DNA from: Palsa-739 sp036512155
GTDB taxonomy: Bacteria > Actinomycetota > Thermoleophilia > Gaiellales > Gaiellaceae
Direction: 5' to 3'
Assembly: GCA_036512155.1 (NCBI GenBank)
Contig: DATCBD010000058.1
Coordinates: forward strand, 1-64,000
Length of the DNA stretch: 64,000 nucleotides
The notes under the pieces: generated by a model
The model's input: only the letters and a program-made list of their open reading frames with translations
The model's database searches: none
Told to the model about the DNA's origin: nothing
Shown here: piece by piece, positions 1-7,472 of the stretch
Position numbering within the stretch: position 1 is the first letter of the stretch
Layout: the number at the start of each line of letters is the position of its first letter
Position numbers and translations under genes: made by a program

Positions 1-2
1 AG

Positions 3-182
3 GAGCGCGGCGTCCGCCTGATCGTCGTCGGTGCACACGGCTGGGGCCGAGTCGGCCGGGTGATACACGGCAGCGTCTCGGAATACGTCCTACACCACGC
101 CGATGCGCCGGTGCTCGTCGTTGCGGGCGATGCGGAATCGCCCGCGGACGCCGAGACCGAGAAGGACGCGGTCGTGGCCTGA
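3..182 (+). CDS. Universal stress protein, C-terminal part (cut by window edge)
   Basis: This is the last 59 residues of a UspA-family protein whose start lies before the window. It shows the family's nucleotide-binding signature G-x2-G-x9-G-S: GAHG near residue 9 of the fragment, followed nine residues later by GS, then the closing beta-strand APVLVV. The family binds ATP or AMP in the cytoplasm and is linked to stress survival. A 16-residue acidic tail follows the domain. Its stop is 20 bp from the convergent AHSA1 gene. The family call is firm; the specific role cannot be inferred. Confidence 0.85.
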   Translation, partial: ERGVRLIVVGAHGWGRVGRVIHGSVSEYVLHHADAPVLVVAGDAESPADAETEKDAVVA

Positions 183-202
183 GCTTCCACGCACACCTCG
201 CG

Positions 203-637
203 TCACGCGTCGAGCGCTAGCCGCTGCAGCACCGCGTCCACGCGTACGAAGCCACCCTTCGCTCCTTCCTCGACGCCGTACTGCATCGTCGTGTCGCGCT
301 CCTCGGTCGTCGCGAAGCGCATCGTCTGCGTCAGCTTCGTCCGGTCGCCGAGATCCTCGAACTCGAGCGTCTGCAGGTGGTTCATGAACGTCTGCACGAG
401 CCGCTCGGGCGCGCCGACCTCGCGGAACTCGCCCTCGACGACACCGAACGCCGTGCGGAAGCGGTACGTGCCGCCGGCACGGACGTCCATCTCCTCGACA
501 ACGGTGCCGTCGCCCCACCATTCCGGGATCAGCGTCGGGTCGGTCCAGACGGAGAAGACGTGTGCGCGAGGTGCGTCGAAGACCCGCTCGACGCGGATCT
601 CGAGCTCGTTCGGAGTGGTGACGGTGGTCTCGTTCAT
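203..637 (-). CDS. SRPBCC/AHSA1-domain protein
   Basis: A 144-residue START-like (SRPBCC) protein of the AHSA1 type. The N-terminal strand ELEIRVERVFDAPRAHVFSVWTD and the following PEWWG are typical of the family, which folds into a hydrophobic ligand cavity. I place the start at the ATG at 637 because it overlaps the stop of the DUF1801 gene in an ATGA; an earlier in-frame start would only add residues read from the neighbour. It is the third gene of an ArsR-DUF1801-AHSA1 operon, a combination often seen in actinobacteria. The ligand is unknown. Confidence 0.88.
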   Translation of the reverse strand: MNETTVTTPNELEIRVERVFDAPRAHVFSVWTDPTLIPEWWGDGTVVEEMDVRAGGTYRFRTAFGVVEGEFREVGAPERLVQTFMNHLQTLEFEDLGDRTKLTQTMRFATTEERDTTMQYGVEEGAKGGFVRVDAVLQRLALDA

Positions 638-1050
638 CGCGCCGCCGCCTTCTTCACGAGCGCGCGGATCTTTGTTTCGTCGGCTGCGGTCAGCTTCGTC
701 AGCGCGAAGGCGATCGGCCACATCGAGCCTTGGTCGAGCTTCGCACTGTCGTTGAAGCCGAGCATCGCGTATCGCTCCTTGAATTTCGCCGCATCGCGGA
801 AGAAGACGACAACTTTCCCGTCTCGGGCGTACGCGGGCATGCCGTACCAGGTCTTCGGCACGAGGTCGGGTGCAGCCTCGGTGACGATCGCGTGAATGCG
901 CTTGCCGAGCGCGCGGTCGGCGGGCGTCATCTTCGCGAGGGCGTCGAGCACGGCAGTCTCTCCCTCAGCGGCCGCCTTCAGCTCTTTGGCCCGCGCTCTC
1001 ATCGCTGCCTTTTCCTCGGCGCTGAATCCTTCCTTCTTCTTCGTGGTCAT
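634..1050 (-). CDS. DUF1801 family protein
   Basis: A 138-residue soluble protein. After a Lys- and Ala-rich helix, residues from about 50 match the DUF1801/YdhG fold: KRIHAIVTEAAPDLVPKTWYGMPAYARDGKVVVFFRDA. The conserved W-YGMP-Y motif is present. The biochemical function of the family is not established. The start ATG at 1050 has an AGGAG five bases upstream and overlaps the ArsR stop by ATGA, so the three genes are translationally coupled. Confidence 0.85.
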   Translation of the reverse strand: MTTKKKEGFSAEEKAAMRARAKELKAAAEGETAVLDALAKMTPADRALGKRIHAIVTEAAPDLVPKTWYGMPAYARDGKVVVFFRDAAKFKERYAMLGFNDSAKLDQGSMWPIAFALTKLTAADETKIRALVKKAAAR

Positions 1051-1358
1051 CGGTCTCCTTTCGTGCGTTCGACGAGCTGCGCGAAGCGGTCGAGCCGCTG
1101 CAACCACGTACTGATGCCCTCGAAGGCGTACGGCGCGAGCATGCACCTGCGGACGCGGCCGACCTTCTCCGTCGTCACGAGCTCCGCCTCCTCGAGCAGC
1201 CGGATGTGCTTCTTCATCCCCGTCAGCGACATGCCGAACGGCTCGGCGAGCTCGCTGATCGTCGCTCTGCCGGAACCGAGCCGTTCGAGGACGGCGCGGC
1301 GGGTCGGATCGGCAAGAGCTGCGAACGCGCGATCAACGGTCGTTGAATGCTGAACCAT
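1047..1358 (-). CDS. ArsR-family transcriptional regulator
   Basis: A 103-residue winged-helix repressor. The segment DRAFAALADPTRRAVLERLGSG and the recognition region ISELAEPFGMSLTGMKKHIRLLEEAELV are typical of the ArsR subgroup that sits beside AHSA1 proteins. No CxC metal motif is visible, so it is probably not a metal sensor. The start is fixed by TATAGT at 1366-1371 (minus strand), 7 bases before the ATG, which predicts a leaderless message. It leads the operon with DUF1801 and AHSA1 and probably represses itself through the palindrome over its start. Confidence 0.9.
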   Translation of the reverse strand: MVQHSTTVDRAFAALADPTRRAVLERLGSGRATISELAEPFGMSLTGMKKHIRLLEEAELVTTEKVGRVRRCMLAPYAFEGISTWLQRLDRFAQLVERTKGDR

Positions 1359-1371
1359 TAGGTTCACTATA
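1351..1371 (-). promoter_or_regulatory. Leaderless -10 box and ArsR operator over the start codon
   Basis: TGAACC-ATTA-GGTTCA (1351-1366) is a perfect 6-bp inverted repeat. It includes the arsR start codon and reaches the -10 hexamer TATAGT (1366-1371, minus strand). A repressor bound here would cover both the transcription start and the initiator codon. The repeat and hexamer are seen directly; binding by the adjacent ArsR is inferred. Confidence 0.65.
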
Positions 1372-1395
1372 CCGGATCGGCGCCGGCGGCGTCGG

Positions 1396-3300
1396 CTAAG
1401 CGTCGATGGTCTCGCGCACCTTGCGGGCGAGAGTGTCCGGAAGGTAGGGCTTCTCGATGAACGCTGTCCGCGCCTCGGCGATTCCATGGCGCAGGACCGT
1501 GTCGGAGGGGTAACCGGACGTGAAGAGCACCTTCAGGCTGGAGCACATCTCCACCAGGAGGTCTGCAAGCTCGCGTCCGTTCATCCGCGGCATGACGACG
1601 TCAGTCATGAGCAGGTCGATTCGTGTTTCCGCCTGCTCGGCGATTTGGATTGCCTGCGCGCCGCCGTCGGCGACCAGCACGGTATACCCGTACGACTCGA
1701 GCGTATTCGTGACGAGCGAACGGACAACCGCCGTGTCCTCGACGAGCAAGATCGTTTCGTTGCCCCTGAGCGACGGCAGATCGCGCGATGCGGTCCTGGG
1801 ACTCACGTGTGCGTTCGTGGTCGGGAAATAGAGCTTGAAGGTCGTCCCGATGCCCGGCTCGCTGTAGAACCAGATATGGCCGCCGCTCTGCTTCACCAGG
1901 CCGTATACCGTCGCCAACCCGAGGCCGGTGCCTTCGTCCTTCGTCGTGAAGAAGGGGTCGAACACCCGGCTCTGCGTCTCCTTGTCCATCCCCGTGCCGG
2001 AGTCGGATATCTGCAAGAGGACGTACGAGCCCGGTGTGACTTCATCGTGGGTATGCAAAGACTCCCCGTCGAGCTCGACGCCGGCGGTGCGAATCCTGAG
2101 CGTGCCGTCGCCTTCGCTCATCGCGTCCCGGGCGTTGAGGGCAAGGTTCATGACCGCTTGTGCGATTTGGCCGCGATCGACGAGAACCGTCCCGATGCCC
2201 GGTTCGAGCTCCGATTCGATCTGGACGCTTCCACCGATCGAGCGCTGCAACAGCGTGAGCGTCTCCGCGACGACCGCGTTGAGGTCGGTGACCTCCGGGC
2301 GAAGGACCTGCTGCCGACTGAAGGCGAGCAGCTGGCGCGTGAACTCGCCCGCTCGCTCTGCGGCGCTATCGATCTGCATCGCGCTGTCGCGCTGCTCCTC
2401 GTCGCTCAACTGCCCCAGCAAGATGGCGCTATAGCCTCGAATCACGAGGAGAAGGTTGTTGAAGTCGTGAGCGATGCCTCCGGCCAGCCGGCCGATCGCT
2501 TCCATCTTCTGACCCTGCCGTAGCTGTTCTTCCAGCCCACGCTGGGCAGTCATGTCCTGGGCGAGGACAAGACCGGCCTCGCGTCCCTCGAACTCGATCG
2601 AGTCCGAAGACACGAGAACCTCCACGAAGGTGCCGTTCTTCCGCCGGTGCCGCAACACACTGGCTTCGCGGCCCTCGCGGAGCGCCGTCTCGTCCTCGGG
2701 CCCGAGGATCTTCTCGATCGTCATCGAGAGGAACTCCTCGCGCGAGTAGCCATACGAAACGATTGCGGCTTCGTTGACGCGCAGGAAACGAAGCGTCGCC
2801 AAGTCGTAGAGCCACATCGGAGCCGGGTGGCGCTCGAACAGGGCGCGGTAACTGTCCTCCGACCGATGAAGCGCCTCGACGCCTCGGACTCGCTCGTTGA
2901 TGTCGCGTGCGATCGTGGAGGCACCGACGATCGCACCGGACGCATCCTTGACGCCGGAGATCGTCAACCAGACGTCGATCACCTTGCCGTCCTTGCGAGC
3001 ACGACCGGTCTCGTACTGCTCCACCCGGTCGCCCGCCTGGACCTGCGCGAGGATCCCCGGCACGTCGCCACGGAGCGCGTCCGGCACCAGCATCTCGATC
3101 GACCGGCCGATCGCCTCGGTCGCCGAATAGCCGTAGATGCGTACCGCCGCCGGGTTCCAGCTCGTGATCGTCCCGTCCAGCGTGTTCCCGATGATCGCGT
3201 CGTCCGAGGACTCCACGATCGCCGCGATCTGACGGAGATGCGCCTCTTCGAGCTCCCGCTCGGTCAAGTCGCGTCTCATCGACATTGCGGCATCGTTCAC
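1396..3300 (-). CDS. PAS-PAS hybrid sensor histidine kinase with C-terminal receiver
   Basis: A 634-residue hybrid kinase with no membrane segment, so probably a cytoplasmic sensor. PAS domains lie at about 22-135 (DGTITSWNPAAVRIYGYS) and 146-255 (with MWLYD and VNEAAIVSYGYSREEF). The kinase core has H278 in the HDFNN H-box, N389 in NARDA, G1 DSGTGM at 433-438, an F-box at about 447-452 and G2 GTGLGL at 457-462. A receiver at about 515-634 has phospho-acceptor D567 (MTDVVMP) and K617. The GTG start at 3300 follows a GGAGGGGG ribosome site. The stimulus and the downstream partner are not encoded next to it; the HDFNN-plus-receiver layout suggests a phosphorelay. Confidence 0.93.
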   Translation of the reverse strand: MNDAAMSMRRDLTERELEEAHLRQIAAIVESSDDAIIGNTLDGTITSWNPAAVRIYGYSATEAIGRSIEMLVPDALRGDVPGILAQVQAGDRVEQYETGRARKDGKVIDVWLTISGVKDASGAIVGASTIARDINERVRGVEALHRSEDSYRALFERHPAPMWLYDLATLRFLRVNEAAIVSYGYSREEFLSMTIEKILGPEDETALREGREASVLRHRRKNGTFVEVLVSSDSIEFEGREAGLVLAQDMTAQRGLEEQLRQGQKMEAIGRLAGGIAHDFNNLLLVIRGYSAILLGQLSDEEQRDSAMQIDSAAERAGEFTRQLLAFSRQQVLRPEVTDLNAVVAETLTLLQRSIGGSVQIESELEPGIGTVLVDRGQIAQAVMNLALNARDAMSEGDGTLRIRTAGVELDGESLHTHDEVTPGSYVLLQISDSGTGMDKETQSRVFDPFFTTKDEGTGLGLATVYGLVKQSGGHIWFYSEPGIGTTFKLYFPTTNAHVSPRTASRDLPSLRGNETILLVEDTAVVRSLVTNTLESYGYTVLVADGGAQAIQIAEQAETRIDLLMTDVVMPRMNGRELADLLVEMCSSLKVLFTSGYPSDTVLRHGIAEARTAFIEKPYLPDTLARKVRETIDA

Positions 3301-3434
3301 GTCGCCGCCCCCTCCACACCAACTTCCGTGTCCACCACAGCAGGCCGAATCGCGAGCGGCACATGCAGGTGGTCTTCACCAAGATTACTCCCGATCGTCC
3401 AAACGTCAACACGGACGGTCTATAGCGTGGTCGG

Positions 3435-4484
3435 GTGCCCGACCTCAGATTGCGGCGGCCCGTCCGCAGCTATGACCTCCATCAGCACCTGACGGTGCTG
3501 TTCGTCTGCGCGGTCGCGACCGTGATCTTCACGCGCGGCTTTCTCGCTGCGACCGGATACCCGCAGGTCGGCGGCTCGAAGTTGCACATCGCGCACGTGC
3601 TCTGGGGCGGCCTGCTGCTCTTGACGGCGCTGCTCGCGACGCTCGCCTTCCTCAGCCCGGCCGCAAAGCCGATCGCCTCGGTGTTGGGCGGTGTCGGCTT
3701 CGGCCTCTTCATCGACGAGGTCGGCAAGTTCGTCACGAAGGACGTGAACTACTTCTACCGGCCGGCGATCGCGATCATCTACGTCTGCTTCGTCGTCCTC
3801 TTCGGAGTGATCCGCTGGTTGTCGCGCCGCCGCTTCAGCGCGCAGGAGGCGACGCTGAGTGGGCTCGACGCGCTGCAGCGAGCGGCCGTTGGCGCCCTCA
3901 GCGCGGAGCGGCGCACGCACATCCTCAACCTGATGGCCAGCACGGGGGCCGACAACCCGCTCGCGCAGAGCGTGCGCGAGCTGCTCGTGCGGAGCGCGAG
4001 CGAGCCCGAGCTCCACCCACCGTTGACGCACCGTCTCTCGAAGTGGCTCGAACGGCTCTGGGTTCCGCTCACCGAGCACCGCCTGTTCCGCCAGGGCGTG
4101 TTCGCCCTCCTGTGCGTCGCTGCCGCGATCTCGGCCGGAGAGGCAGGCTGGCTGCTGCGGGACGGGCTCGGCCACCTCTCCTTCAGCCAACGCGCGTTCA
4201 CACTGACGACGGTCGTCGCCGACCTCGCGCTCCTCGTCGGCGCAATCAGGCTCTCCCGGTCGCTGCTCTCGGCGCTGCACTGGTACGACCACGCCGTCCT
4301 GCTCGAGATCACCGTCGGGCAGATCTTCCTCTACACCTCCGAGCAGCTCGCAGCCACGCTCAACCTCGTCGCCCTCCTGATCGTCTGGAGCCTCATCCGC
4401 TGGACAATCCAGTTCGAGACCGCAAAGCAGTTGACGCGCCCCGCGGTGGTCGCGCGAGGAGCTTCCGCGAACGAGGCGAACTGA
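3435..4484 (+). CDS. Multi-pass membrane protein, unrecognised
   Basis: A 349-residue integral membrane protein with roughly eight hydrophobic segments. Three or four lie in residues 18-125 (including VLWGGLLLLTALLATLAFL and GGVGFGLFIDEVGKFV) and four in 215-330, separated by a soluble stretch at about 128-205. The acidic FIDEVGKFVTKD segment lies inside the membrane region and may be functional. I do not recognise a characterised family. The GTG start is supported by TATAGC (3421-3426) 8 bases upstream, a leaderless arrangement. The next gene begins 37 bp downstream in the same direction. Confidence 0.7.
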   Translation: MPDLRLRRPVRSYDLHQHLTVLFVCAVATVIFTRGFLAATGYPQVGGSKLHIAHVLWGGLLLLTALLATLAFLSPAAKPIASVLGGVGFGLFIDEVGKFVTKDVNYFYRPAIAIIYVCFVVLFGVIRWLSRRRFSAQEATLSGLDALQRAAVGALSAERRTHILNLMASTGADNPLAQSVRELLVRSASEPELHPPLTHRLSKWLERLWVPLTEHRLFRQGVFALLCVAAAISAGEAGWLLRDGLGHLSFSQRAFTLTTVVADLALLVGAIRLSRSLLSALHWYDHAVLLEITVGQIFLYTSEQLAATLNLVALLIVWSLIRWTIQFETAKQLTRPAVVARGASANEAN

Positions 4485-4521
4485 GAGGGGCGAGCAGGCA
4501 GCGTCGCCGAAGGAGTCGATC

Positions 4522-4935
4522 GTGCCCAAGAAGAAGGTGTCGGCGTCCAAGAAGGGCGGCAGGCCCGAGCACTGGAAGGACGAGCCTGACGAGCACGACT
4601 TCCCGGCCGCCACGGACTATCTGACCCTCGTCGTCTCGGAGCAGACAGCGGCGGCGCTCGTCGACGGATTGAAGGGCGTCGAGAAGGTCGACCGCAAGGC
4701 GAAGGACCTGCTGCGCGCCAGCCGGCTGACGCTCCTTCCGCGCGCCAACCCCCATGTCGCCGCGGATCTGAAGAAGGTGTCCGGCGGCGAGCGACTTTCG
4801 CCCGTCCTGCTCGTCCGCGGCCAGGCGAAGAAGGGCCTTCCACTCCTCGTCGCGGACGGCTACCACCGCATCTGTGCGAGCTACCACCTCGACGAGGACG
4901 CGGACATCCCATGTCGCCTGGTCGAGCTGCCGTGA
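4522..4935 (+). CDS. ParB/Srx-like fold protein
   Basis: A 137-residue soluble protein with a Lys-rich N-terminus. Its C-terminal half (SPVLLVRGQ...LLVADGYHRICASYHLDEDADIPCRLV) resembles the ParB N-terminal/sulfiredoxin fold, where a DGxHR motif sits in the nucleotide-binding loop. There is no helix-turn-helix or dimer domain, so it is not a chromosome-partition ParB. The GTG start has AGGAG at 4511-4515 with 6-base spacing. The next gene overlaps its stop by GTGA, so it should be co-translated with the aquaporin. Assignment rests on the motif alone. Confidence 0.6.
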   Translation: MPKKKVSASKKGGRPEHWKDEPDEHDFPAATDYLTLVVSEQTAAALVDGLKGVEKVDRKAKDLLRASRLTLLPRANPHVAADLKKVSGGERLSPVLLVRGQAKKGLPLLVADGYHRICASYHLDEDADIPCRLVELP

Positions 4936-5759
4936 CCGAGCTCCCCGCATCACCGCGGGACGATCTCCACGTCCGACGGACGCTGCTTGCGCTCGAGTTC
5001 CCGGGCCTGGGCGACTTCGACGATCCGCGGCTCGCGTGGCGGCGCTTGTTCGGGGAGCTCTTCGGGACGTTTCTGCTCGTGCTCGTCGGCGCCGGCGGCG
5101 CCGTCGTCGGCGCGCTCAGCCACGGCGCGGTCAGCCGGACGGCCGCCGTCGCAGCGCCGGGGCTGATGGTGATGGCGATCATCCTCTTCATGGGCGCCGT
5201 CTCGGGCGCGCACTTGAACCCCGCCGTCACGCTCGCGTTCAGCCTGCGCCGCGACTTCCCGTGGCGACGCGTCCCCGGGTACCTCCTCGCACAACTCGCC
5301 GGCGCGACGCTCGCATGCCTGTTCCTGTGGGCGGTCTACGGCAAAGTGGGTGCGCTCGGGGCAACCGAGCCGGGCGCAGGCATCTCGGACTGGAAGGTGA
5401 TGCTGACCGAGCTCGTGCTCACCGGCGGGCTCGTCAGCACGATCCTCGGCACCGCCTCGCGCGCCCAGAACGTCGGCCCGTTCTCGGCTCTCGCGGTCGG
5501 CGGCTACATCATCCTCGCCGGCCTCTGGTCGAGCCCGATCAGCGGCGCGTCTATGAATCCCGCGCGCTCGTTCGCGCCCGACCTCGTCCTCGGACGCTTC
5601 GATCATTTCTGGGCCTACGTCGTCGGGCCGGCCATCGGCGGCACGATCGCGGTCGGCATCGCCTGGCTCCTCCGCGGGCCTGGAGGCGATCCCGGCGGAC
5701 TCGCTGCCGCACGCGGCACGCTCAGAGATCCGAACGCGACAGCCGGCCCGCCGGGCTGA
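4932..5759 (+). CDS. Aquaporin (MIP family)
   Basis: A 275-residue major intrinsic protein that should conduct water or small neutral solutes through the membrane. Both pore-forming NPA motifs are present, HLNPAVT (NPA at 96-98) and SMNPARS (209-211), with the pore arginine after the second. Six hydrophobic segments are visible. The N-terminus is about 40 residues longer than usual and soluble. I chose the GTG at 4932 because it overlaps the preceding stop (GTGA); an ATG at 4911 would add seven residues. Whether it passes glycerol cannot be decided; a glycerol kinase lies 23 kb away. Confidence 0.9.
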   Translation: MTELPASPRDDLHVRRTLLALEFPGLGDFDDPRLAWRRLFGELFGTFLLVLVGAGGAVVGALSHGAVSRTAAVAAPGLMVMAIILFMGAVSGAHLNPAVTLAFSLRRDFPWRRVPGYLLAQLAGATLACLFLWAVYGKVGALGATEPGAGISDWKVMLTELVLTGGLVSTILGTASRAQNVGPFSALAVGGYIILAGLWSSPISGASMNPARSFAPDLVLGRFDHFWAYVVGPAIGGTIAVGIAWLLRGPGGDPGGLAAARGTLRDPNATAGPPG

Positions 5760-5771
5760 ACAGCGCTCGCG

Positions 5772-5777
5772 TACGAT
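5772..5777 (+). promoter_or_regulatory. Predicted leaderless -10 box for SnoaL-like gene
   Basis: TACGAT lies exactly six bases before the in-frame ATC at 5784. The same hexamer at the same distance precedes the ridA and dyp starts in this window. It is the main evidence for where the SnoaL-like reading frame begins. Confidence 0.5.
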
Positions 5778-5783
5778 CGCCCG

Positions 5784-6161
5784 ATCGACGGTGAGCAAGA
5801 GACGATCTGGGCGGCGGTCAACGAGATCTACGCGGGCTTCCTCGCCGGCGATCGAGCGCGCATCGACCGGCAGATCGACCCCTCGGCGACGATCTGGGAC
5901 GCGTTCGAGCCGGGTTTGATCCGGGGGAAGCGCGAGCTCGACCGGTTACGCGACCGCCGACCGCCGGGAGCGCCTCCGTCTGCGATCGAGGCGAGCGACC
6001 CCGTCATCGACGTTTGGGGCGACACCGCGCTCGTTCGTCACCTCCTCTCCGTCGTCGAAGACGGGCGGACGATCCGCGTGCGGAACACGAGCGTCTGGCG
6101 TCGAACCAACGGCACGTGGCTCGTCGTGCACAACCACGAGGACGTGCTCGGAGCGCTATAG
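5784..6161 (+). CDS. SnoaL/DUF4440-like protein with apparent non-canonical (ATC) start
   Basis: The frame encodes about 125 residues of an NTF2-like fold. The first helix TIWAAVNEIYAGFLAGD is followed by DPSATIWDAF and ends with TSVWRRTNGTWLVVHNHED, the usual close of SnoaL/DUF4440 domains. No ATG, GTG or TTG occurs between the upstream in-frame stop (5757-5759) and TTG 5916, which would cut away the first helices. A leaderless -10 box (TACGAT, 5772-5777) places transcription at ATC 5784. Alternatives are a one-base error or mutation at this codon, or an indel near the out-of-frame GTG at 5791. The fold is fairly certain; the substrate is unknown. Confidence 0.7.
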   Translation: MDGEQETIWAAVNEIYAGFLAGDRARIDRQIDPSATIWDAFEPGLIRGKRELDRLRDRRPPGAPPSAIEASDPVIDVWGDTALVRHLLSVVEDGRTIRVRNTSVWRRTNGTWLVVHNHEDVLGAL

Positions 6162-6171
6162 GCTGACCCCG

Positions 6172-6492
6172 GTGGCCGGCGAGAGCATGACGCTGTACGA
6201 CCTGCGAGTCACCGTCGAGCGGATCGAGGGGCGCTCGGTCTGCGGGCTCGAGATCGGCGACTACTTCGAGCTGACGGAGTCGAGCAAGCTCCGTATCCCC
6301 GAAGGGCGACACTTCTGCATGTACGCGCTCCAGTCGGTCATCCCGTTGCTGGCAGCGAAGCAGCGTCACCTTCCCGAGACCGACTGGCTCGAACTGGACT
6401 CACACGTCGCGTGCCCGGATCCGGACGAGCGCGTGATCATGCGGATAGAGCGAATCGGCGAGCGGACGATGCGCACCGACGACCTCACGTGA
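6172..6492 (+). CDS. TIGR04076 family protein
   Basis: A small soluble protein of 106 residues from GTG 6172, or 101 from the ATG at 6187. It follows the TIGR04076 pattern: LYDLRVTVERIEG, then a C-x-LEIGDYFELTE turn, EGRHFCMYALQSVIPLLAAKQ and a final RVIMRIERIG strand. Function is unknown. TATAGG (6157-6162), overlapping the previous stop, could drive it with almost no leader. It overlaps the next gene by GTGA, linking it to the LLM oxidoreductase. Confidence 0.72.
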   Translation: MAGESMTLYDLRVTVERIEGRSVCGLEIGDYFELTESSKLRIPEGRHFCMYALQSVIPLLAAKQRHLPETDWLELDSHVACPDPDERVIMRIERIGERTMRTDDLT

Positions 6493-7472
6493 GCGACGGA
6501 CGGCGCGAGCTCGGCCTCGCACTCCAGACGAACAAGCCAGTCGGCGCTTACGCGGAGCTTGCGCGCGCCGCCGAGGAGGCGGGCTTCGACATCGTCACCG
6601 TCTTCAACGATCTCTGGTTCCAACCGTCCCTCCCTGCTCTTCTGGAGATCGCGGCCGCGACAACGCGTGTGCGCGTCGGCGCCTCCTGCCTGAACCCGTT
6701 CACGCTGCATCCGGTCGAGATCGCCGGACAGGTCGCGGCGCTCGACCAAGCATCCGGCGGCCGCGCATTCCTCGGTCTCGCTGCGGGAGCGTGGCTTCGA
6801 TCGCTCGGGATCGACTCGTCGCGCGCGCTCACCGCTGTGGGCGAAGCGTGGGAGATCGTGCGCCGGCTGCTCGCCGGCGACGATTCGGCCTTCGACGGCG
6901 AGCGGTTCGTCCTCCCGGCCGGAGCGCACTTGAGATATCCGGTCGAACGGCCGGCGGTGCCGCTTCTCGTCGGCACGTGGGCGCCGCGCCTGACGGCGTT
7001 CGCGGGTGCGCACGCCGACGAGTTGAAGCTCGGCGGAAGCGCGAACGCCGCAATGGTCGACGTCGCACGCGCCCGCGCGGGCTCGGATCGCGTCGGCATC
7101 GTCCTCGGCGCGGTCACGGTCGTCGACGAGGATGGAGATCGCGCTCGCGCCGTCGCGCGGCGAGAGGTGGCGATGTACGTCGATGTCGTAGGCGCGCTCG
7201 ACCCGACGTCGCCGATCGATCCCGAGCTGCTCGCTCGGATCCGGCTGCTCATGCAGGAAGGCCGCGACGACGACGCCGGAGCGCTCCTTCCCGTGGATGT
7301 GCTCGACCGCTTCGCCTTCGCAGGCACGCCCGCCGAGATCGCCCAGCACCTGGAAGCGGTGTTCGACGCCGGCGCGCGCCGTGTCGACTTCGGCACACCG
7401 CACGGAATCGACGAGCGGCACGGCGTCGAGCTCCTGTGCCGTGATGTCCTGCCGCGACTTAGGATCGCGTAG
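6489..7472 (+). CDS. LLM-class flavin oxidoreductase, probably F420-dependent
   Basis: A 327-residue luciferase-like TIM barrel. The opening ELGLALQTN, AELARAAEEAGFDIVTVFNDLW, RVRVGASCLNPFTLHPVEIAGQVAALDQASGGRAFLGLAAG and the later VPLLVGTWAPRLTAFAGAHADELKLGG place it near the 5,10-methylene-tetrahydromethanopterin reductase-like group, which uses deazaflavin F420 in actinobacteria. The GTG at 6489 overlaps the upstream stop by four bases. The M24 peptidase ATG follows its stop with no gap. Cofactor choice is inferred; an FMN enzyme is the alternative. A further F420-type gene lies at 27457. Confidence 0.85.
   Translation: MSDGRRELGLALQTNKPVGAYAELARAAEEAGFDIVTVFNDLWFQPSLPALLEIAAATTRVRVGASCLNPFTLHPVEIAGQVAALDQASGGRAFLGLAAGAWLRSLGIDSSRALTAVGEAWEIVRRLLAGDDSAFDGERFVLPAGAHLRYPVERPAVPLLVGTWAPRLTAFAGAHADELKLGGSANAAMVDVARARAGSDRVGIVLGAVTVVDEDGDRARAVARREVAMYVDVVGALDPTSPIDPELLARIRLLMQEGRDDDAGALLPVDVLDRFAFAGTPAEIAQHLEAVFDAGARRVDFGTPHGIDERHGVELLCRDVLPRLRIA

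Noticed and set aside
4522..4935. Chromosome-partition ParB and origin region
   Set aside because: Only the ParB-N-like fold is present; no helix-turn-helix, no ParA and no parS-like sites were seen.
5757..5783. Stop-codon read-through or selenocysteine fusion of aquaporin and SnoaL-like domain
   Set aside because: They share a frame with only eight codons between, but there is no SECIS-like hairpin and a leaderless promoter stands directly before the second frame.
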